Below the pieces are notes generated by a model. The model saw nothing but the letters and a program-made list of their open reading frames with translations. It had not been told where the DNA came from and did not search any database. Positions 63,555-64,000 of a stretch of DNA of 64,000 nucleotides are shown one piece after another (position 1 is the stretch's first letter; each line of letters begins with the position of its first letter). The translations under genes were made by a program, and so were the position numbers. Source of the stretch: Auanema rhodensis (lineage: Eukaryota > Nematoda > Chromadorea > Rhabditida > Rhabditidae); NCBI GenBank assembly GCA_964057225.1, contig OZ059894.1:14910476-14974475 (forward strand), written 5' to 3'.

Positions 63555-64000
63555 AACGAAGTCTTGAAGACATCAAGTCATCGATGATGACTTATTCTTG
63601 ATGAACACCATTGAGTAGGTGAACGAGTAGTGTACTTGAAACAACGGAAAATATAATGAACATTAATGTAAATGACTGTTGATTATATTTAAAATTTTCA
63701 AATTTAAATAAAAATGAATTTAAGATTCTTCAACTATCAAAGATCTTCGAAAACATGTTAAATGAGTTCGATGATGTTGAAGAAATACTCGAAGACGAAA
63801 GACGTGTAAGATATGGAAAACGAGACGAAGAAGAAGAAACAGAAGAAGGAAATAAGAAGTAAGTTCTCACATATTACGGACGGCAGCTAACGATGATGAT
63901 GATGATATGTTCGAAATTTAGTAAAAATAATCCTAAAACTTAAGCTGAATGTATATTTGATATGCAAATTACGAGATTTGAGGTTCGATTAATATTATTT
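62105..64000. other. Low-complexity sequence to the window end
   Basis: A GA-rich/GGAGGA tract lies at about 62410-62480 and a long GAT repeat at about 63513-63550, with another short one near 63893-63905. Apart from the possible first exon at 63423-63442, no gene is seen. Confidence 0.5.
63513..63550. repeat. GAT trinucleotide microsatellite
   Basis: About 12 uninterrupted GAT units. Similar shorter tracts lie near 55767-55815 and 60388-60408. Confidence 0.95.

Overview
The window is nuclear DNA of a nematode. The evidence is AT-rich sequence, mostly 40-60 bp GT-AG introns, pyrimidine-rich CAG acceptors a few bases before several start codons (as expected for spliced-leader trans-splicing), a nematode-type serpentine receptor, YGGYG peptides, and best matches to nematode or general animal genes (nuo-5, kel-8, ZFPL1, THUMPD1). 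The species cannot be resolved. All exon models were built by hand from reading frame, splice motif and phase continuity. No transcript or database search was available.

Region 1-19 kb is dominated by tiny membrane and secreted proteins. Four related single-pass membrane proteins (3187-4175, 6277-7475 and 12786-13318 on the minus strand; 17602-18368 on the plus strand) mostly begin MS(V/L)D and have an amphipathic N-terminal half, one transmembrane helix and a short tail. Among them lie a Gly/Tyr-rich propeptide resembling nematode nlp/cnc antimicrobial peptides (14314-14729) and a secreted Cys-rich protein (18585-19688). Long stretches between them hold only microsatellites and doubtful ORFs.

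Region 20-26 kb has a 7TM chemoreceptor (20525-21968) with a foldback element in an intron, a secreted Tyr/Pro-rich peptide (23556-23944) and a secreted protein with PAN modules (24012-25943).

Region 26.5-38 kb is housekeeping: the complex I 75 kDa subunit nuo-5 (26541-29401), the Golgi protein ZFPL1 (30179-31973), and the BTB-Kelch gene kel-8 (33031-38077). The first intron of kel-8 contains a complete same-strand gene for a THUMPD1-like tRNA-acetylation adaptor. Two diverged copies of a ~225 bp sequence lie upstream of nuo-5 and of ZFPL1.

Region 40-50 kb has a 26-exon M1 aminopeptidase (40035-48641). Its 4 kb intron 7 holds a complete opposite-strand gene for a secreted serine beta-lactamase-like hydrolase (41797-44847). 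A small PLA2-like secreted protein follows (49098-49735).

At 50968-54473 there is a 3.5 kb Polinton/Maverick derivative. It has 490 bp terminal inverted repeats that look identical, a TTGTAT target-site duplication, a frame-broken fragment of protein-primed DNA polymerase B and an unidentified intron-containing fragment. A 14-exon arylsulfatase follows (56238-58814). The last 5 kb is low-complexity sequence with exons of an unidentified minus-strand gene (61250-63442).
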